Notes under the pieces: model-generated | What the model was told of the DNA's origin: nothing | The model's database searches: none | What the model saw: only the letters and a program-made list of their open reading frames with translations | Assembly (NCBI RefSeq): GCF_024166365.1 | Contig: NC_064820.1 | Span: 68,797,501 to 68,861,500 of the forward strand | From: Elephas maximus indicus | Taxonomy: Eukaryota > Chordata > Mammalia > Proboscidea > Elephantidae | Length of the DNA: 64,000 nt | Reading direction: 5' to 3' | Part shown: positions 10,931 through 21,163 of the stretch, in pieces | How positions within the stretch are numbered: position 1 is the stretch's first letter | How the letters are laid out: each line of letters starts with the position of its first letter | Program-made: the position numbers and the translations under genes

Positions 10931-11161
10931 GACACATTATCAGGGGGGATCAGTCCCTGGAAAAAGACATTGTGCTTGGGAAAGTAGAGAATCATCAAAA
11001 AAAGAGGAAGACTCTCACAGGGATGGATTGACACAATGGCCGCAACAATGGGCTCAAGCACAACAACTATTATGATGATGGAACAGGACCAGGCAGTGTT
11101 CTGTTCTGTTGTACATAGGGTCACTATGAGTTAGAACCGGCTAGGCATCACTTAATAACAA
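10931..11161 (+). mobile_element. RTE/BovB-like LINE, 3' end
   Basis: It resumes the RTE after the LTR and reaches the 3' end: 'caggaccaggcagtgttctg', 'acatagggtcactatgagtt', then an AAC-containing tail. This terminal piece is what the AfroSINEs share. RTE-clade LINEs end in short tandem repeats rather than poly-A, as seen here. Confidence 0.85.
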
Positions 11162-11252
11162 CACTAGGCTGAAACTTCCATGAGTGTAGAAACCATTCTT
11201 GTTTTATTTACAATTGGATTCCCAATATCTAGCACAATATTTGACATATAAC
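11162..11252 (+). mobile_element. L2 LINE, 3' end resumed
   Basis: It continues the L2 broken at 9812 ('cttccatgagtgtagaaacc', 'tctagcacaatatttgacat'). After the SINE at 11253-11457 the last L2 bases ('gatgctcaataaaaacc') appear at 11458-11505. Confidence 0.75.
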
Positions 11253-11457
11253 TAACAGGTGCTGTCAAGTCAACTCTAACTCACAGCAAACCTATGTGTG
11301 TTGGAGTACAACTGTGATCTATAGGGTTTTCCATGGCTGTGATCTTTTTGGAAGTAGGTCACCAAATCTTTCTCTGGTGCTTCTGGGTGGATTTGAACCA
11401 TCAACTTCTTGTTAGTAGCTGAGCACTTAAACATTTTTGCCACCAAGGGACTCCTCA
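11253..11457 (-). mobile_element. AfroSINE, long variant, inverted
   Basis: The reversed tail 'aggtgctgtcaagtcaactc' leads through the '...ttctgggtggatttgaacc' B-box region to the reversed head '...ccaccaagggactcc'. The extra middle block ('ggctgtgatctttttggaag') marks the long SINE variant. It lies within the L2 3' end. Confidence 0.85.
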
Positions 11458-11505
11458 GGACATGATAGATGCTCAATAAAAACCTAATACACGAATGGAT
11501 ACACT

Positions 11506-11820
11506 ATGTCCTGGGTTCTACATTTCTAAGGGGGACATACAAGGTTAGAGGAGAACAAGCAGATAGTGAATGGTCTGGCCTACATGTGCCATGAATGGTT
11601 GAAGGATTTGATCACACTTAGCCTGGAAAAGAAATGCAAAGTGTTGTGTTCAAATCTGTAAAGGCTAACATGTAAAAAGAAAAAAAATAATTTTTTTTTC
11701 CCCTGTTTCTATTCATAAGGTATATTGGTCAGTAGTTTCCTTTTCCTATGATATCTCTGTCTGGTTTTGGTACACACTTTGTCAGATTGTCAGGTGGGAA
11801 GTCATTGTATACAGCCCTAG
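11506..11820. other. Unassigned sequence
   Basis: AT-rich with a T-run near 11690-11700. No gene or repeat family recognised. Confidence 0.35.
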
Positions 11821-12410
11821 TGTCTTAGGCTGGGTTCTCTAGAGAAGCAATACCAATAAAGCTATAAATATACATAGATTTATACCAAGGAAACTGCTAT
11901 GTGATTGTAGGGGTTGGAATGTCCCAAGTCTTTGGATCAGGATAGAGACCTTTCCCAATTCACAGAGCTGCAGAAGCTGGTGAACCCAAGATGAGCAACC
12001 TTCATGCTTACAGACTGTGAAGGTTGAGGAATCCCCAAGATTGGCAGGCAAGACCCCTTGCAGGCTGTGAAGGTCCTTGAATTCCAAGATGCACAGGTAA
12101 GCTGTTAGCTCAAGTCCCAAGAACCAGAAGTTAGATAAGAGACAGCTGCTGATCCAGAGCACGCCAACAACCTTTGCAAGGCTAACAGGAAGGAAGTAGG
12201 TGGCAGAAGGCGGAGAGATGAAGGCTGAGGGGGTGGTGGCAGGTGGCAGGAGGTGGCAGGCCAAAACCCTGCCAGTACCACTCAGCAGATTCCATCATGG
12301 GGGTGATCACATACCAAACTTCAACAGGGAAGTGATCACAACATTATACAACTGCCAAAACACTGAGAATTGTGGCCTAGCCAAGTTGACACACAATCTG
12401 AACTATCACA
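11821..12410 (-). mobile_element. Solo LTR family Y, copy 2, with perfect 5-bp target duplication
   Basis: It starts 'tgtcttaggctgggttctct' and ends 'ccaagttgac...aactatcaca', the reverse complement of the ends of the copy at 8401. It is flanked on both sides by 'cctag' (11816-11820 and 12411-12415), the 5-bp duplication expected of retroviral-type integration. There is no internal viral coding sequence. Confidence 0.85.
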
Positions 12411-12765
12411 CCTAGTCTTGGGATAAGACTCCAATTCACCACTTCAGGCAAATGGAAATCTCTGAATCTGGCATATAAAGAAAGCTATTCAATCTTTTGA
12501 GATTCCCTCCTATCTTTCTTCCCCCTTCTCAAGCCAACTAATAGAACTTGCCTTTCAAATTCCAAATCTTAAATTAAAAAAAAAAAATTTCTTTATACAC
12601 AACATAAAATTTGACATTTTAACCATTTTCAAGTGTACAGTCCAGTGGCATTAATCACACTCATGATTTTGCGCTCTCATCACCACTGCTTGCTTCCACA
12701 ACTTTTCAACATCCCAAAAAAGAAACTCAGTACCAATTAAACAATAACTCCCCATTCTCCCTCCA

Positions 12766-12898
12766 TCAAAGCCCATAGCAACCCTATAGGACAGTGTAGC
12801 ACTGCCTCATAGAGTTTCCAACGAGTGGCTGCTGGATTCAAACTACTGACCTTTTGGTTAGCAGCTGAATGCTTAACCACCGTGCCACCAGGGCTCCC
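12766..12898 (-). mobile_element. AfroSINE, short variant, inverted
   Basis: 'gcaaccctataggacagtgt' through 'ccttttggttagcagctgaa' to 'cgtgccaccagggctccc'. The tail is trimmed and the tRNA-derived head is complete. Inserted in the older L1. Confidence 0.85.
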
Positions 12899-12965
12899 CA
12901 TTAACCCATAGTGACCACTAATCTACTTTTGTGTCACGGAACATTTGCCAATGCAACATTTAAAA

Positions 12966-13275
12966 AAATTTTTTTTATTGTGCTTTTAAGTGAAAGTTTA
13001 CAAATCAAGTCAGTGTCTCATACAAAAATTTATATACACCTTGCTATATACTCCTAGTTGCTCTTCCTCCAATGAGACAGCACCCTCCTTCTCTCCACCC
13101 TCTATTTTCTTGTTCATTCGGCCAGTTTCTGTCTCTCTCGGCCTTCTCATCACCCCTCCAGACAGGAGCTGCCCACATAGTCTGTGTGTACTTGATTCAA
13201 GAAGCTCACTCCTCACCAGTATCATGTTCTGCCTTATAGTCCAGTCCAGTCCCTGTCTGAAGAGTCAACACAATG
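12966..13275 (-). mobile_element. L1 3' UTR fragment (younger L1), 5'-truncated
   Basis: It opens with the reversed L1 end ('ttttattgtgcttttaagtg') and runs for about 310 bases through 'ccagacaggagctgcccaca' to 'agtccagtccctgtctga'. This matches the 3' UTRs at 22795 and 41850. It is a 5'-truncated insertion in the older L1. Confidence 0.85.
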
Positions 13276-13392
13276 TTTTTTAAGTGTACAATTCAGTGAC
13301 ATTACGTTCATCATGTTGTGCAACTATCATCACTGTCCATTTCCAAATTATTCCACCGCCATTTAAGAGAAACTAGGTGCCCTCTACACAAT

Positions 13393-13532
13393 GACACCCC
13401 CTTTCCTCTCCATCTCATTCTTGGTAACCAATAATAAACTTTGGTCCATATGCATTTGCTTAGACACCCCCTTTCCTCTCCATCTCATTCTTGGTAACCA
13501 ATAATAAACTTTGGTCCATATGCATTTGCTTA
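13393..13532. repeat. Perfect 70-bp tandem duplication
   Basis: 13393-13462 and 13463-13532 are identical as far as I can read. Each copy starts 'gacaccccctttcctctcca' and ends 'catatgcatttgctta'. It lies inside the old L1, whose own divergence is high, so the duplication is recent or is an assembly artefact. Confidence 0.9.
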
Positions 13533-14289
13533 TTCTAGATATTTCATACAAGTGTGATCATGCAATATTTGTCCTTTTGAGCCTGACTTATGTCACTTAG
13601 CATGTTTTCAAGGCTCATCCATGTTGTGGCTTGTATCAGGACTTCATCTCTCTTTAAGGTTCAGAAACGTTCCATTGTATGTATATACCACATTTTGTTT
13701 ATCCGTTCATCTGTTGATGGACATTTAGATTGCTTCCATTTTTTTGGCTATTATGCATAGTGCTGCAAGGAACATTGATGTACAAGTATCTGTTTGAGTT
13801 CCCGTTTCAATTCTTTTGGATATATACCTACGATTGGGATTGCTGGGAATTGCAGTCATTTGATAATCTATTTTCATTACTCTGAATCCAGGAATTCATG
13901 ACACCCTAACAAGTCAACATTTATTCCAAAAGGCTCCCTCACGTCCTAAATTAGAACTTTGGCCTACCACCACCGGTAGCTCACCTGCCCACTGTAATCT
14001 GCCAAATGTGGAGTCAAGTACACCTTAATGGTTAATCCTGCTTGAGCTCAGGTGGAATCTTAGGACAAGAAGGTAAGCAAGGAAGACAGTGCCATCAAAA
14101 AGGGAAAAATAAATACAGGTGGTGGTGCCACTTTAGGAAGTTTTAAGCTTGGAAAGCGGTCGCTTGGACTCCTGGAGATTTTAGCCTAAACCAGAGCCAG
14201 CAGGTGGGCTGGGAGCTCTAGGAGGGTCTGGATGAGGATAAGGGAGAAGGCGCTGGCATTCTCCATTGCTCTGCTAAGGAGTCTGACAG

Positions 14290-15030
14290 GAGAGAAGAAG
14301 TTTCCCTCAGTTTCGTCTGACCACGCGCGATCTGCGCCGCTATTCAGTCTGCGCTGGGTCAGGGCCTGGCGCCATCCATGCAGGCCTCGCTCCCAGAACC
14401 TGCAGCAGAGGGCCGAGTAGGTCCGTCGGCAACGGCGGCGACGATCGCCTCGGCGCAGTGTCCGACGCTGCCGGGCCGGGGCTATCCGCGTAGCTCGAGC
14501 GATTTCCACGGGGTTTGGCTCCTGTCGCTTCCCGTCTCACCGAACCAGCATCGTCGCCGCGGGGCCGCCGCGAGTCCGCGGGTCGGAAATGAGGGCGCCC
14601 AGGCGCGCCGGGAGGACGCGCGGAGCCCGCGGCTCCGAGGACGTGCACGCAGGTAAGGGCCGGCGGATCTGAGGCCAGCGGGGCACGGCGAAATAGCCGC
14701 CTACCCCAGGCGGCTTGGCCTCGACTCGGCGCCGCTCCCCGCGGTGATTTCGGCCCCACCCTCGCCCGCGCGAGGACGGCTCGAGGGGCGGGGCGGGTCC
14801 CAGTGGCTCCGGGGTGGCGCGGCCGACTCCAGCCCTGGCCTCAAGTGACGCGGCGGCGGTTTAACTTTCGCACCTGGGGCTTTCGAGTTGGTCTCAGGGC
14901 ACGACACGCAGAGAGGGTGGAATTACGCCGAGCTGGAAATGTGAGACTTGTGCTGAAGCGTGGTGGGGGAGAGCAAGGTTTTTGCGGAGGATCACGAGGA
15001 TAGGGTGAAAGTGGCGGGGTGGGGTATTAA
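14290..15030. promoter_or_regulatory. CpG island, probable promoter of an unidentified gene
   Basis: CpG dinucleotides become frequent and GC content jumps from about 14290, against a CpG-poor AT-rich background. A double GC box (ggggcggggcggg) is at 14785-14797. No repeat is recognisable in it, unlike the other GC-rich blocks of this window, which are L1 5' UTRs. A consensus splice donor (CAG|GTAAGG) at 14650-14658 favours rightward transcription, though CpG-island promoters are often bidirectional. Which gene it serves is not determinable here. Confidence 0.7.
14589..14652 (+). other. Candidate first coding exon, gene unidentified
   Basis: An ATG at 14589 opens 21 codons (MRAPRRAGRTRGARGSEDVH...) that end in phase 1 at the splice donor between 14652 and 14653. 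A competing frame starts at ATG 14378 and is also open to the same donor (about 91 codons), so the exon could use either frame or be 5' UTR. I could not match either peptide to a known protein. No supported downstream partner exon was found nearby. Confidence 0.3.
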
Positions 15031-15675
15031 ACGCTGCGGTGTGAGATTGAGAAACTGCAGCCTGTGCAGTATTAGGGCCTAGGGAGAGACGGCACACACC
15101 CCCTTTCGAGGCCGGTTCCCTCCTTTTGTCTGATGCATTTCAGTATTGGCGTTTCAAAACTGCTTTTGTTGAAGCCTTGGGTCCGGAGTCAACAGACTTT
15201 CTGGTAGGGAGCGGTCATAAGTAAGGTCTGAAATGCACTGGGGGGAGGGGACGAAGTGGGAAGAGGGTTCCTTGGGCGGGGGGGAATCATCATTGGTATT
15301 GTAATTTGCACCAAACGTATATATTATAGTGTTCTTTTCGAGATAGTACTCAATATTTTAGTATCATCTAATAGTTTTAAGTGAGAGCATTCGTTAACTT
15401 GAAAGGAGCATTATGTGGGCAGGTTACTGTTAGATTATCGTATTTTGTAGACCAGACAGCTGTAGCACCCAAAAGGAAAGGTAATTATATCAAAACTAAG
15501 TAGTCAGTCCTTGTAGAAGCTGTGATTAGAACTTGGCTGCTTGAGAGTCGTCTCCGTTCAGTGATCTCAAACAGAACTTAGCTCTCAGAGTGTTATTCTG
15601 ATACTCTTTATGTTTTTATTTACTCGTTAATTAAAAAAAAAAAAAAAAGACTCCTGGAATACTACCCCTAAAAGT
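15031..15675. other. Unassigned sequence after the CpG island
   Basis: GC content falls quickly. A short GT-AG-bounded open segment at 15144-15203 is noted but not called. An A16 run is at about 15633. No repeat recognised. Confidence 0.35.
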
Positions 15676-15862
15676 AATACTTGTTAGTTGTCGTCGATTC
15701 TCACTCATGGCGACCTCATGTGTGTCAGAGTAGAATTGTGCTCCAAGGGAGTTTCAAGGCTGTGACCTTCCAGAAGCAGGTCACCAGGCTAGTCTTCTGA
15801 GGTACCCCTGGGTGGGTTGGAACCACCAGCCTTTCTGCCAGTTTGTGCCACCCAGGGAGCCC
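15676..15862 (-). mobile_element. AfroSINE, long variant, inverted
   Basis: 'ttagttgtcgtcgattctca' (tail) through 'gtgtcagagtagaattgtgc' and 'ctgggtgggttggaaccacc' to 'gtgccacccagggagcc' (head). It is a divergent long copy with the 'acccagggag' head variant. Confidence 0.85.
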
Positions 15863-15952
15863 GAAGTAATTAAAAGATCAGAATCATTTCAGTTGTTGAA
15901 TAAGATACTAGAGTCTTAGTAAAGAGTAAATTCCTTTGTCTTACAGTCAAAT

Positions 15953-16112
15953 TGTTCCTCTTGGTGGCATACTGGTTAAGAGCTAAGGCTGGTAACCAAA
16001 AGATTGGCAGTTGGAATCCACCAGGTGCTCCTTGGAAACTCTGTCGGGCGGTTCTACTCTGTCCTTTAGGATCACTATGAGTCAGAATCCACTGTATGGT
16101 TTGGTTTTATGT
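15953..16112 (+). mobile_element. AfroSINE, short variant
   Basis: 'ttggtggcatactggttaag' (A box), 'ggcagttggaatccaccagg' (B box) and 'cctttaggatcactatgagt', ending 'tatggtttggtttta'. Complete but diverged. Confidence 0.88.
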
Positions 16113-16140
16113 AAATATGGTGCCACTGGGAGTTTATAAA

Positions 16141-16335
16141 GGAGCCCTTGTGGTGTAGTGGTTAAATGTTCGGCTGCTAAGTGATTGGTTCCAACGCACA
16201 GGCTGCGCCTCAGGAGAAAGAAGTGGCAGCCAGCTTCCCTAAAGATTACAGCCTTGGAAACTCTACGGGGCAGTGTCCTACTCTGTCCTATAGGGTCACT
16301 ATGAATTGGAATCTACCACAGTGAGTTTTGGGGGA
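16141..16335 (+). mobile_element. AfroSINE, long variant
   Basis: 'ggagcccttgtggtgtagtg' head, middle block with 'agattacagccttggaaact', then 'tcctatagggtcactatgaa' tail. Only about 30 bases separate it from the preceding SINE in the same orientation. Confidence 0.88.
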
Positions 16336-17769
16336 GTTCAGAGGTACTTGGGTGATTATCATAGCACAGACCCTAAGTGTTTAATGAGTAAGTATACTGG
16401 AGGAGGTGAACTAATTATCCCTGAATATTAAGCAACAAGCTTTCTTTTCTCATACCAAAGAATTGAACAATTAGAATAGTCATTTTAATATTTCCATGAA
16501 AATTAATTTATAATTATGTGTGTATTATGCTGCTATGCATATTTCTCTAGATTCATCAACAATTTACCAGTCTCCCTAGGGTTTGCTCTTAAATGGTTTT
16601 GCCAGTAGATCTTTCATTGTCCCATTTTTCTTTCCCTCTTTAATTTGTATATTTGGTTTTTTAAAATAGAGATTTTTTCCCATCTAAAGTTCAAGGAAGA
16701 GTGTTTTATTTAAGAAAAAATAGCCTTCTCCCTTTTTTGATAAAAAAAAAAGCTTAATTAGAACTTGTGTGAGTGTATCTGAGGACAGAGTCCAGCACCT
16801 ATAATAAGCAATTCATATGTACGTCAAGCAGGAACTCTTCCAGGTGAGTATGCAGTGAATTAATAATCATTTTAATAGATGTCTGTAATATTTATGACAC
16901 ACCTACCTGAATAATAATAATACTTATTAGTCATATGATGCCTTTTTATCAAAGATCATAAAGCTTTAAAAAAAAAAACAACCACTTAAATTGTACTAAC
17001 TGCATAGCACAAATTGTAGGGCAGAGTGTGCCTAGACTTAATTGTAGACTCATGAAATAAACAGTTCTTTTTCCCTTATGCGTCCTCCACTGGACCAGCT
17101 AAAAAAAAAAAAAAAAAAGCGATAATCTGTTCTTTCCCTCAGACAATTTGGAGAATTAATGAAGTAATGTCTGGAAAATATTTTTAACTCCATGGAAGAA
17201 AGCTTCTTTGCAACTTCAAAGTATGATTATATAAACTCTTTCTTCCCCCTAAACCTGCTTTCATTCATGTTTTAAAGAGAGAATCATTCCAAATAGTCAC
17301 TTTGGGAGGCTAAAAACTTAACTCCAGTAGTGCAACTACTGTTCACAATAGTTTTGAGTCCTTTCGAAATGTCCAGTTAGTTTACAAGCAACATAAAAGC
17401 ATTACTTAGAATCACTTTCTAAGCTTTTCTTTTCTTTATTAAGAACTCTTCAATCCACCTTGACATCCTATATTACTTGCTAAACATAATTTTTACATGT
17501 TTGCAAAACACAGTTTAATCTTCAAGATTTTGCTGCTTTCAAGGATATTTAAGATTATCCTGAGGGCTATGAAAGCAATTTCAGAAGACTGGTTTAAGTA
17601 ATTTAAAATAATGGCAACATTACTAGAATAAGTTAACAGCGTTCCCAGAATGGCTGCTCTGAAGGCAGTAATGCTTATTTATTTGAAGTTCTTTACATCT
17701 GTGTGTACATTTGCATATTGTTAAACTTTTTTGACCCATCTGACATCAGCAGTACTGTCCTTTGTTCCA
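16336..17769. other. Unassigned AT-rich sequence
   Basis: Low CpG and several A/T runs, including an A18 near 17101. A splice-donor-like CCAG|GTGAGT at about 16841 has a weak polypyrimidine tract upstream, but no reading frame supports an exon. No repeat family recognised. Confidence 0.35.
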
Positions 17770-17889
17770 GTGGGCTCAAGCATAACAAGGATTGTAAGGA
17801 TGGCGCAGGACTGGGCAGTGTTTTGTTCTGTTGTGCATAGGGTGGCTATGAGTTGGAACAGACTCAGCGGCACCCAACAACAACAACAT
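17770..17889 (+). mobile_element. RTE/BovB-like LINE 3' end, 5'-truncated, with target duplication
   Basis: Only the last ~120 bases of the RTE ('ggactgggcagtgttttgtt', 'gggtggctatgagttggaac', CAACAACAAC tail) are present. They are flanked by 'cctttgttcca' at 17759-17769 and 17890-17900, so this is a genuine 5'-truncated retrotransposition. Confidence 0.9.
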
Positions 17890-18002
17890 CCTTTGTTCCA
17901 CATCCTCTTCTGAATCCGGCTTGAATGTCTGGCAGTTCCCCGTCAATGTACAGCTGTAGTTGTTATTGAATTTGCTAACATGTGATAACAACAACAAAAG
18001 AG

Positions 18003-18201
18003 ACCCATTGCTTTCAAGTCGTTTTCCTACTCATAGCGACCTGTAGGACAGAGTAGAACTGCTCTATAGGGCTTCCGAGGCTATAATCTTTAGGGAAGCA
18101 GACTGCTAAATCTTTCTTCTGTGGAGCAGCTGGTGAGTTTAAACTGCTGACCTTTTCGTTAGTAGTCTAGCACTTTAACCACTATGCCGCCAGTGCTCCT
18201 T
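18003..18201 (-). mobile_element. AfroSINE, long variant, inverted
   Basis: 'acccattgctttcaagtcgt' through 'ggaagcagactgctaaatct' to 'ctatgccgccagtgctcctt'. Full length. Confidence 0.88.
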
Positions 18202-18357
18202 AGCATGTGATATTAATGATACTGATTTCTGCATTCCATGTGATTGCCTTTCTTTGGAATGGGCACAAACATGAATCTCTTCTAATTAGTTGGCAAGGTA
18301 GCCAGCTGTCTTCCAAATTTCTTGAGATAGATGAGTGAGCACCTCCAGCATTGCATC

Positions 18358-18849
18358 TGTCATAGATTGGGTTATGTCCCCCCCAAAAATGTGTGTATCA
18401 CTTTGTCTGGGCCATGATTCCCAGTATTGTGTGGTCGTCCTCCATTTTGTGATTGTAATTTTATGATAAAGAGGATTAGCATGGGCTTGTAACACCCCTA
18501 CTAAGGTCAGGTCCCTGATCCAGTATAAAGAGTTTCCCTGGGGTGTGGCCTGCACTACCTTTTATCTTACAAGAGATGAAATGGAAGCAAACAGAGTTGG
18601 GGGACCTCATACCACCAAGAAAGCAGTGCCAGGAGCAGAGCGTGTCCTTTGGACCTGGGGGTCCCTGTGTGGGGAAGCTCCTACTCAGGGGGGAGATTGA
18701 TGAGAAGGTCAACAGAGAAAGCCATCCCCTGGAGCTGACGCCCTGAGTTTGGATTTTTAGCCTTCTTTACTGTGAAGAAATAAATTTCTCGTTGTTAAAG
18801 CCATCCACTTGTGGTATTTCTGTTATAGCAGTACTAGATGACTAAGGCA
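18358..18849 (+). mobile_element. Solo LTR family X, copy 3 (sense)
   Basis: It starts 'tgtcatagattgggttatgt' and ends '...agatgactaaggca'. It carries AATAAA at about 18780 followed by the conserved 'gttaaagccatccacttgtg' block, which fixes transcriptional orientation. It is the reverse complement of the copies at 6237 and 10429. Confidence 0.7.
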
Positions 18850-19684
18850 AAAAACAAAATGGATGTCAGAAGAACCCACATAATGAACAAGGTGTTTTCT
18901 TAGATTTTAGAAAAAAATTTGAGAAAATAACTTGAATGCATCGGTAAACTAGTTGAGGACATTTGAGTTGTTGTATTTTCTTATCTTGATAAATTTCACT
19001 GTAGCAAGTAGAGTAGTAGAGATTATTCTGTTAGTACTAGAACTGTCCTCCAGTTTTATTTTCACTCTACTTGATTAGTTCGTGGGTGGTTTGATAGCTG
19101 GAAAAGCTTAGAAACAACGAACAGATGACTAGTACCACTTTCAGAAGCAGCTTCAAAACACCCTTCATAAAATTGCTGACATAAACGTGAGACCTACTCA
19201 GAATGAGAATTGCCTGACCTGTTCAGGAACATGTTGAAAAAGGACCAGAATTGAAGTATGGACACCAATTTAGATAGCCTGGAATGAATGGTATAAACAT
19301 GTGGGCTAAAGATACAATGTGTAAACTGTGAACTGTCTACTCAATTTTTTTTCTTTGAACAGTTCTTACATGCAGTGTGGGGAGGCAGTGATACAGGGTT
19401 TATGATATTCAGAAACCAGTTTTGGAGAAAGGGCTATGTAAGTATTTTACCAAATGAAAACATGTTCACTTAATAGAGATAGAAATTAAAACCGAGGTAT
19501 ATATTTCTGGCCATGTTCTACTCAAATATTTGGTTTTAAGGTAGAATCGTTTCCTACACTGTCTTCTGAAATATATGTAAATTATATAAGTAATGTTTGT
19601 GTACCTGTCTGACTTAGAATTAGTTGAGACTGTGAAGTCAGAAAGCTTTCTCTGCTCTGACTTAGAATTATACTTATCATTCAC
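18850..19684. other. Unassigned sequence
   Basis: AT-rich, with no ORF of note and no repeat edge recognised. Confidence 0.35.
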
Positions 19685-20268
19685 TGCGATGGTTAAGGTT
19701 GTGTGTCATCTTGGCTAGGCCATGATTCTCTGTGATTTGGCCGTTATGATGTAGTTTGGTAGCTGTGTAATGATATAATCATCTCCGTAATGATGAGATC
19801 TGTTATAAACAGCCAGTCAGTTGAAAGGGAGTTTCCTTGGGGATGTGTCTGCATCCAGTATAGGTGGTCTTGCTGTCAAAGCTCATTGGCTTTCACCTGT
19901 TCTGGATTCTGCAACTGGCTTCTGTTCATCTGACCTCTGGTTCTTGGGACTTGAGCTGGCAGCTTACCTGCTGATCTTGGGATTTGTCAGCCTCTGCAGC
20001 CAGGGAGCCAGCTGCCTGCCATTCTTACCTGCTGATCTTGGGATTCATCGCCCTGTACACCCTGAGCCAGAGGCCTTCTATTTGACCTGCCGATCTTGGA
20101 TTCACCAGCTCCTGCAACTACGTGAGTCAAGAGAAGCCTCCAACCTGACCCATGGACTTGGGACTTTGCAGCCTCTACAACTGCGAGAGCCATTTCCTTG
20201 ATATGAATCTCTTTATGTATTTATACGATTCACTGGTTTTGCTTCTTTAGAAAACCCAGCCTAAGACA
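19685..20268 (+). mobile_element. Solo LTR family Y, copy 3
   Basis: It runs from 'tgcgatggttaaggttgtgt' to '...acccagcctaagaca', sharing the internal 'ccagtcagttgaaagggagt' and 'tgacctctggttcttgggac' blocks with 8401-9046. The 'cctgctgatcttggga' segment is repeated internally (about 19968 and 20028). Confidence 0.75.
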
Positions 20269-20279
20269 CTCAACAAACC

Positions 20280-20705
20280 GCTATGCCCTTTCCAACCATA
20301 GAGTTTTGGCTTATATTATATTCCTTACTGTAGAGGCCCATTCCTCTCCCCTGTACCTGACTAATGCTGTCTAAATACTGTCTATCCTATAAGATCCAGC
20401 TGGAATGCTACTTCATAAAGCCTTCCCTGGATCCCTAGCTCTTGTTCTTAGTTTACTGTATAATTCTATTTGTTACTTTCTGTGTTCTCAGTTATTTCAT
20501 TTACTTTGGCCTTGAACTTGTTCTTCACCTAGATTTTTTTCTCAAAGGCACAAGTCATGTCATGTACGTATGTACATGTGTACCTATGTATGCAGGTGTT
20601 CACGTATGTATATGAGTACGCACATTACATAAATATATATTCATTTATGTATATTACAATCATATATAGCACTTAGAACAGGGCTAAATGGATAATAGGT
20701 GGACA
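20280..20705 (+). mobile_element. L2 LINE 3' fragment with ATGT microsatellite
   Basis: L2 phrases 'aaagccttccctggatccct' and 'agcacttagaacagggct' bracket a GTATGT/ATGT-rich simple repeat at about 20560-20640. Confidence 0.75.
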
Positions 20706-20740
20706 TACCAGCTTATAAGTTTAGATTTACAGAAGAAAAA

Positions 20741-20940
20741 GGATCCCTGATGGCACTGTTATTAAGTGTTTGGCTGCTAACTGAAAGGTGTGCAGTTCAA
20801 ACCCACCCAGTGGCTCCATGGGAGAAAAGACCTGGCAGTCTGCTCCTGTAAAGATTAAAGCTTAGAAAACCTGTTCAACTCTGTCACACTGAGCTGATAC
20901 GTGTCAAAAATTGGCTTGATAGCACCTAACAACAACAACA
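20741..20940 (+). mobile_element. AfroSINE, long variant with AAC tail
   Basis: 'ggatccctgatggcactgtt' head, 'cagttcaaacccacccagtg' B box, and a tail ending 'gcacctaacaacaacaac'. This is the RTE-like tail, rather than the 'gggtttggtttt' tail of many other copies. Confidence 0.88.
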
Positions 20941-20961
20941 GAAGAAACTTATTACTCAAAA

Positions 20962-21163
20962 AAAAAAGCTGTGGAGCTGATTCTGACTCATGGTAACCCC
21001 ATGTATGTCAGAGTAAAACTGTGTTCCATAGAGTTTTCTTTGGCTGGTTTTTCAGAAGTAAATTGCCAGGCCTTTCTTCCAAGGTGCTTCAGGGTGGACT
21101 TGAACTTCCAACTTCTGGTTAGCAGTGAGCACAGTAATTGTGTGTACCACCTAGGGAGTTCAT
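20962..21163 (-). mobile_element. AfroSINE, long variant, inverted
   Basis: 'ctgattctgactcatggtaa' through 'ggtggacttgaacttccaac' to 'gtgtaccacctagggagttc'. It lies about 20 bases from the preceding SINE in inverted orientation, so the two can form a stem. Confidence 0.88.

Larger units (their letters stand above)
12570..13870 (-). mobile_element. Old L1 (L1M-type) 3' region, inverted, twice interrupted
   Basis: Classic reversed mammalian-wide L1 3' end: 'tttaaccattttcaagtgta', 'gttgatggacatttagattg' and 'gggattgctggg'. It is broken by an AfroSINE (12766-12898) and a younger L1 3' UTR fragment (12966-13275), and contains an exact tandem duplication (13393-13532). Confidence 0.85.

Noticed and set aside
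14340-14907. Long antisense frames across the CpG island
   Set aside because: Open because of high GC and few stop codons. Arg/Pro/Gly-rich translations without similarity to any protein I know.
15144-15203. 60-base GT-AG-bounded open segment after the CpG island
   Set aside because: The acceptor is reasonable, but the donor (CTG|GTAGGG) is weak and two of the three frames are open. Too short to support as an exon without transcripts.
16730-16841. Donor-like CCAG|GTGAGT with an upstream T-rich tract
   Set aside because: The would-be exon has no consistent frame and the acceptor is poor.
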